Assembly (NCBI RefSeq): GCF_051020975.1
Contig: NW_027478167.1
Span: forward strand, 13,206,001 to 13,270,000
DNA length: 64,000 nucleotides
Direction of reading: 5' to 3'
From: Osmia lignaria lignaria
Lineage: Eukaryota; Arthropoda; Insecta; Hymenoptera; Megachilidae
Shown one piece after another: positions 60,511 to 64,000 of the stretch (position 1 is its first letter; every line of letters starts with the position of its first letter). The translations under genes were made by a program, and so were the position numbers. The notes under the pieces are model-generated. The model was not told the origin of the DNA. It did no database searches and saw nothing but the letters and a program-made list of their open reading frames with translations.

Positions 60511-63500
60511 GGAAACTTAATTCTCTACAAAAAAGGTCTCTTAACATTTTGCCATAGCTCGCTTCGTTTCCGAGATATTTGCAGATTTATCTCGAGGGAA
60601 GGGGCCTGACGGACATATTTCGAGATATTTCTTCTTCTTGTTGTTCTTCTTCTGCACAGCTAAGCTGGAAGCGGCATTTGCGGCTCGCACTAGTGCAGAG
60701 TTATCCCCAAGTAACGGGCCACGGTGTTTCTGTATCTCTATTATGTTGGTGCCGCTTCGGAACTTTTAAATATATGGATATATCTCGAGAACTACGCATC
60801 TGATCAAAAAATATCATTGAGCATAAAAAGTAGGAAACTTAATTCTCTACAAAAAAGGTCTCTTAACATTTTGCCATAGCTCGCTTCGTTTCCGAGATAT
60901 TTGCTGATATATCTCAAGGGAAGGGGCCTGACGGACATATTTCGAGATATTTCTTCTTCTTGTTGTTCTTCTTCTGCACAGCTAAGCTGGAAGTGGCATT
61001 TGCAGCTCGCAATAGTGCAGAGTTATCTCAAAGAAAGGGGCCACGGTGTTTCTGTATCTCTATTATGTTGGTGCGGCTTCGGAACTTTTAAATATCTTGA
61101 TATATCTCGAGAACTACGCATCTGATCAAAAAATATCATAGAACATAAAAAGTAGGAAACTTAATTCTCTACAAAAAAGGTCTCTTAACATTTTGCCATA
61201 GCTCGCTTCGTTTCCGAGATATTTGCAGATTTATCTCAAGGGAAGGGGCCTGACGGACATATTTCGAGATATTTCTTCTTCTTGTTGTTCTTCTTCTGCA
61301 CAGCTAAGCTGGAAGTGGCATTTGCAGCTCGCAATAGTGCAGAGTTATCTCAAAGAAAGGGGCCACGGTGTTTCTGTATCTCTATTATGTTGGTGCGGCT
61401 TCGGAACTTTTAAATATCTCGATATATCTCGAAAACTACGCTTCTGATCAAAAAATATCATAGAACATAAATTGTAGGAAACATAATTCTCTACAAACAA
61501 GGTCTCTTAACGTTTTGCCATAGCTCGCTTCGTTTCCGAGATATTTGCGGATTTATCTCAAGGGAAGGGTCCTGACGGACATATTTCGAGATGTTTCTTC
61601 TTCTAGTTGTTCTTCTTCTGCACAGCTAAGCTGGAAGTGGCATTTGCAGCTCGCAGTAGTGCAGAGTTATCTCAAAGGAAGGGGCCACAGTGTTTCTGTA
61701 TCTCTATTATGTTGGTTGCGGCTTCGGAACTTTTAAATATCTTGATATATCTCGAGAACTACGCATCTGATCAAAAAATATCATTGAACATAAAAAGTAG
61801 GAAACTTAATTCTCTATAAAAAAGGTCTCTTAACATTTTGCCATAGCTCACTTCGTTTCCGAGATATTTGCAGATTTATCTCAAGGGAAGGGATCTGACG
61901 GACATACTTCGAGATATTTCTTCTTCTTGTTGTTCTTCTTCTGCACAGCTAAGCTGGAAGTGGCATTTGCAGGTCGCAATAGTGCAGAGTTATCTCAAAG
62001 AAAGGGGCCACGGTGTTTCTGTATCTCTATTATGTTTGTGCGGCTTCGGATCTTTTAAATATCTCGATATATCTCGAAAACTACGCTTCTGATCAAAAAA
62101 TATCATAGAACGTAAATTGTAGGGAACATAATTCTCTACAAAAAAGGTCTCTTAACATTTTGCAATAGCTCGCTTCGTTTCCGAGATATTTGCAGATTTA
62201 TCTCAAGGGAAGGGGCTGACGGACATATTTCGAGATATTTCTTCTTCTTGTTGTTCTTCTTCTGCACAGCTACGCTCGAAGTGGCATTTGCAGCTCGCAA
62301 TAGCGCAGAGTTACCTCAAAGAAAGGGGCCACGGTGTTTCTGTATCTCTATTATGTTGGTGCGGCTTCGGAACTTTTAAATATCGTGATATATCTCGAGA
62401 ACTACGCATCTGATCGAAAAATATCATAGAACGTAAAAAGTAGGAAACTTAATTCTCTACAAAAAAGGTCTCTTAACATTTTGCCATAGCTCGCTTCGTT
62501 TCCGAGATATTTGCAGATTTATCTCGAGGGAAGGGGCCTGACGGACATATTTCGAGATATTTCTTCTTCTTGTTGTTCTTCTTCTGCACAGCTAAGCTGG
62601 AAGCGGCATTTGCGGCTCGCACTAGTGCAGAGTTATCCCCAAGTAACGGGCCACGGTGTTTCTGTATCTCTATTATGTTGGTGCCGCTTCGGAACTTTTA
62701 AATATCTGGATATATCTCGAGAACTACGCATCTGATCAAAAAATATCATTGAGCATAAAAAGTAGGAAACTTAATTCTCTACAAAAAAGGTCTCTTAACA
62801 TTTTGCCATAGCTCGCTTCGTTTCCGAGATATTTGCAGATATATCTCAAGGGAAGGGGCCTGACGGACATATTTCGAGATATTTCTTCTTCTTGTTGTTC
62901 TTCTTCTGCACAGCTAAGCTGGAAGTGGCATTTGCAGCTCGCAATAGTGCAGAGTTATCTCAAAGAAAGGGGCCACGGTGTTTCTGTATCTCTATTATGT
63001 TGGTGCGGCTTCGGAACTTTTAAATATCTTGATATATCTCGAGAACTACGCATCTGATCAAAAAATATCATAGAACATAAAAAGTAGGAAACTTAATTCT
63101 CTACAAAAAAGGTCTCTTAACATTTTGCCATAGCTCGCTTCGTTTCCGAGATATTTGCAGATTTATCTCAAGGGAAGGGGCCTGACGGACATATTTCGAG
63201 ATATTTCTTCTTCTTGTTGTTCTTCTTCTGCACAGCTAAGCTGGAAGTGGCATTTGCAGCTCGCAATAGTGCAGAGTTATCTCAAAGAAAGGGGCCACGG
63301 TGTTTCTGTATCTCTATTATGTTGGTGCGGCTTCGGAACTTTTAAATATCTCGATATATCTCGAAAACTACGCTTCTGATCAAAAAATATCATAGAACAT
63401 AAATTGTAGGAAACATAATTCTCTACAAACAAGGTCTCTTAACGTTTTGCCATAGCTCGCTTCGTTTCCGAGATATTTGCGGATTTATCTCAAGGGAAGG

Positions 63501-63730
63501 GTCCTGACGGACATATTTCGAGATGTTTCTTCTTCTAGTTGTTCTTCTTCTGCACAGCTAAACTGGAAGTGGCATTTCCAGCTCGCAATAGTGCAGAGTT
63601 ATCCCGAAGTAAGGGGCCACGGTGTTTCTGTATCTCTATTATGTTGGTGCGGCTTCGGAACTTTTAAATATCTCGCTATATCTCGAAAACTACGCTTCTG
63701 ATCAAAAAATATCATAGAACATAAATTGTA

Positions 63731-64000
63731 GGAAACATAATTCTCTACAAAAAAGGTCTCTTAACATTTTGCCATAGCTCGCTTCGTTTCCGAGATATTT
63801 GCAGATTTATCTCAAGGGAAGGGTCCTGACGGACATATTTCGGGATATTTCTTCTTCTTGTTATTCTTCTTCTGCACAGCTAAACAGGAAGTGGCATTTC
63901 CAGCTCGCAATAGTGCAGAGTTATCTCAAAGAAAGGGGCCACGGTGTTTCTGTATCTCTATTATGTTGGTGCGGCTTCGGAACTTTTAAATATCTTGATA
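63731..64000 (+). repeat. Partial monomer 199, cut by the window end
   Basis: This unit has TTTCGGGATATTTC, CTTGTTATTC and CTAAACAGG and matches 57938-58207. It stops 52 bases before a full unit at the window edge, so the array continues beyond the window. Confidence 0.95.

Larger units (their letters stand above)
1..64000 (+). repeat. 322-bp satellite DNA array, uninterrupted, 198 full monomers plus one partial
   Basis: Every stretch of the window aligns to the same 322-bp unit, always in the same orientation. Beginning at base 1, monomer starts fall at 1, 323, 645 and so on. Every departure from 322 is explained by a visible small indel: nine 319-bp units, nine 323-bp units of one family, three 321/323 pairs in the pentamer zone, a 321-bp unit at 18677, four 321-bp units at 54397, 56329, 58582 and 62122, and one 319-bp unit at 58903. 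The sum is -26 bp and leaves no room for an inserted element. The array has no flank in the window. Its size, head-to-tail order and nested higher-order repeats are typical of eukaryotic pericentromeric or other heterochromatic satellites; location and species are inference. Confidence 0.98.
18998..64000 (+). repeat. Array domain II: mixed-haplotype block
   Basis: Two haplotypes alternate here. One resembles domain I at its 3' end (CTTGATATATCTCGAG, CATCTGATC, CATAAAAAGTAGG, CTTAATTC). The other has CTCGATATATCTCGAAAAC, CTTCTGATC, CATAAATTGTAGG and CATAATTC. The second form destroys the CTCGAG site. It is often, but not always, combined with GCGGCTCGCACTAGTGC in mid-monomer and, from about 34 kb onward, with ATCTCGAGGGAAGG near the left end. 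Markers in different parts of the monomer are therefore linked, with visible recombinants. Confidence 0.85.
54718..64000 (+). repeat. Large repeat, 5,793-bp offset (54718-58207 and 60511-64000)
   Basis: Eleven consecutive monomers, the last cut by the window end, correspond at 5,793 bp (18 monomers minus 3 bp). All indel-bearing members are in register: 323-bp units at 55684 and 61477, and 321-bp units with GGGGCTGACGG at 56329 and 62122. I notice about ten differences, for example TTTGCTGATAT at 60901-60911, TATATGGATAT near 60772, GGATCTATTAAA near 56255, TTTGCACATTT near 56716, GAAGAGGCC near 57383 and ATAGGAAAC near 57611. The second copy may continue beyond the window. Confidence 0.9.

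Noticed and set aside
1..64000. CRISPR array
   Set aside because: The units are directly abutting 322-bp repeats with no unique spacers; repeat length is far above CRISPR repeats and no cas gene is present.
1..64000. Telomeric repeats or a telomere-adjacent location
   Set aside because: I see no TTAGG or TTAGGG runs on either strand.
1..64000. Transposable element or rolling-circle element insertion
   Set aside because: Monomer lengths account for every base with 1-3 bp indels, leaving no room for an element, target-site duplication or terminal repeat.
1..64000. tRNA, rRNA or other structured RNA genes
   Set aside because: No cloverleaf signature or rRNA-like sequence was recognised in the monomer on either strand; the monomer is explained entirely as satellite.

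Overview
The whole 64,000-base window is one uninterrupted tandem array of a satellite DNA with a 322-bp monomer. I see no gene, RNA gene, transposon, CRISPR array or unique sequence. In the phase where a monomer begins at base 1 (GGAAAC box), I count 198 complete monomers plus a 270-base partial monomer at 63731-64000. All are head to tail on one strand. The monomer lengths sum exactly: only small indels occur (nine 3-bp losses, nine 1-bp gains in one family, balanced -1/+1 pairs, a few others), with a net of -26 bp. Both array edges lie outside the window.

This architecture (long satellite, about 40% GC in the first monomer, nested higher-order repeats) indicates nuclear, probably heterochromatic, eukaryotic DNA. 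CpG is not clearly depleted (11 sites in the first monomer against roughly 13 expected), which fits a genome with little CpG methylation such as an insect. The taxon is a guess; nothing in the window fixes the species or chromosome position.

Layout. Domain I (1-18997) holds monomers with the TTATCCCAAGGG, GAGGGACAT and CTGGACAGC variants and a uniform 3' haplotype. It contains a 7-monomer repeat, a 2-monomer repeat and a 1,610-bp pentamer amplified about 4.5 times (11271-18354). Domain II (18998-64000) lacks those variants and mixes two monomer haplotypes, one of them with an ACTAGT palindrome. It is built from trimers (963/966 bp), pentamers (1,611), heptamers (2,254/2,255), hexamers (1,932) and larger duplications of about 3.5, 4.5 and 5.8 kb.

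The most informative content is a record of array turnover. Several mosaic monomers carry the left half of one variant and the right half of another, and are associated with gain or loss of an exact whole number of monomers. In three of five mosaics the breakpoint interval contains, or is, a short TTC/TTG tract within the monomer. A 74-codon open frame recurs in most monomers, but it usually lacks an ATG, is broken in about one monomer in eight, and the broken forms are amplified equally well. I therefore treat it as non-coding.
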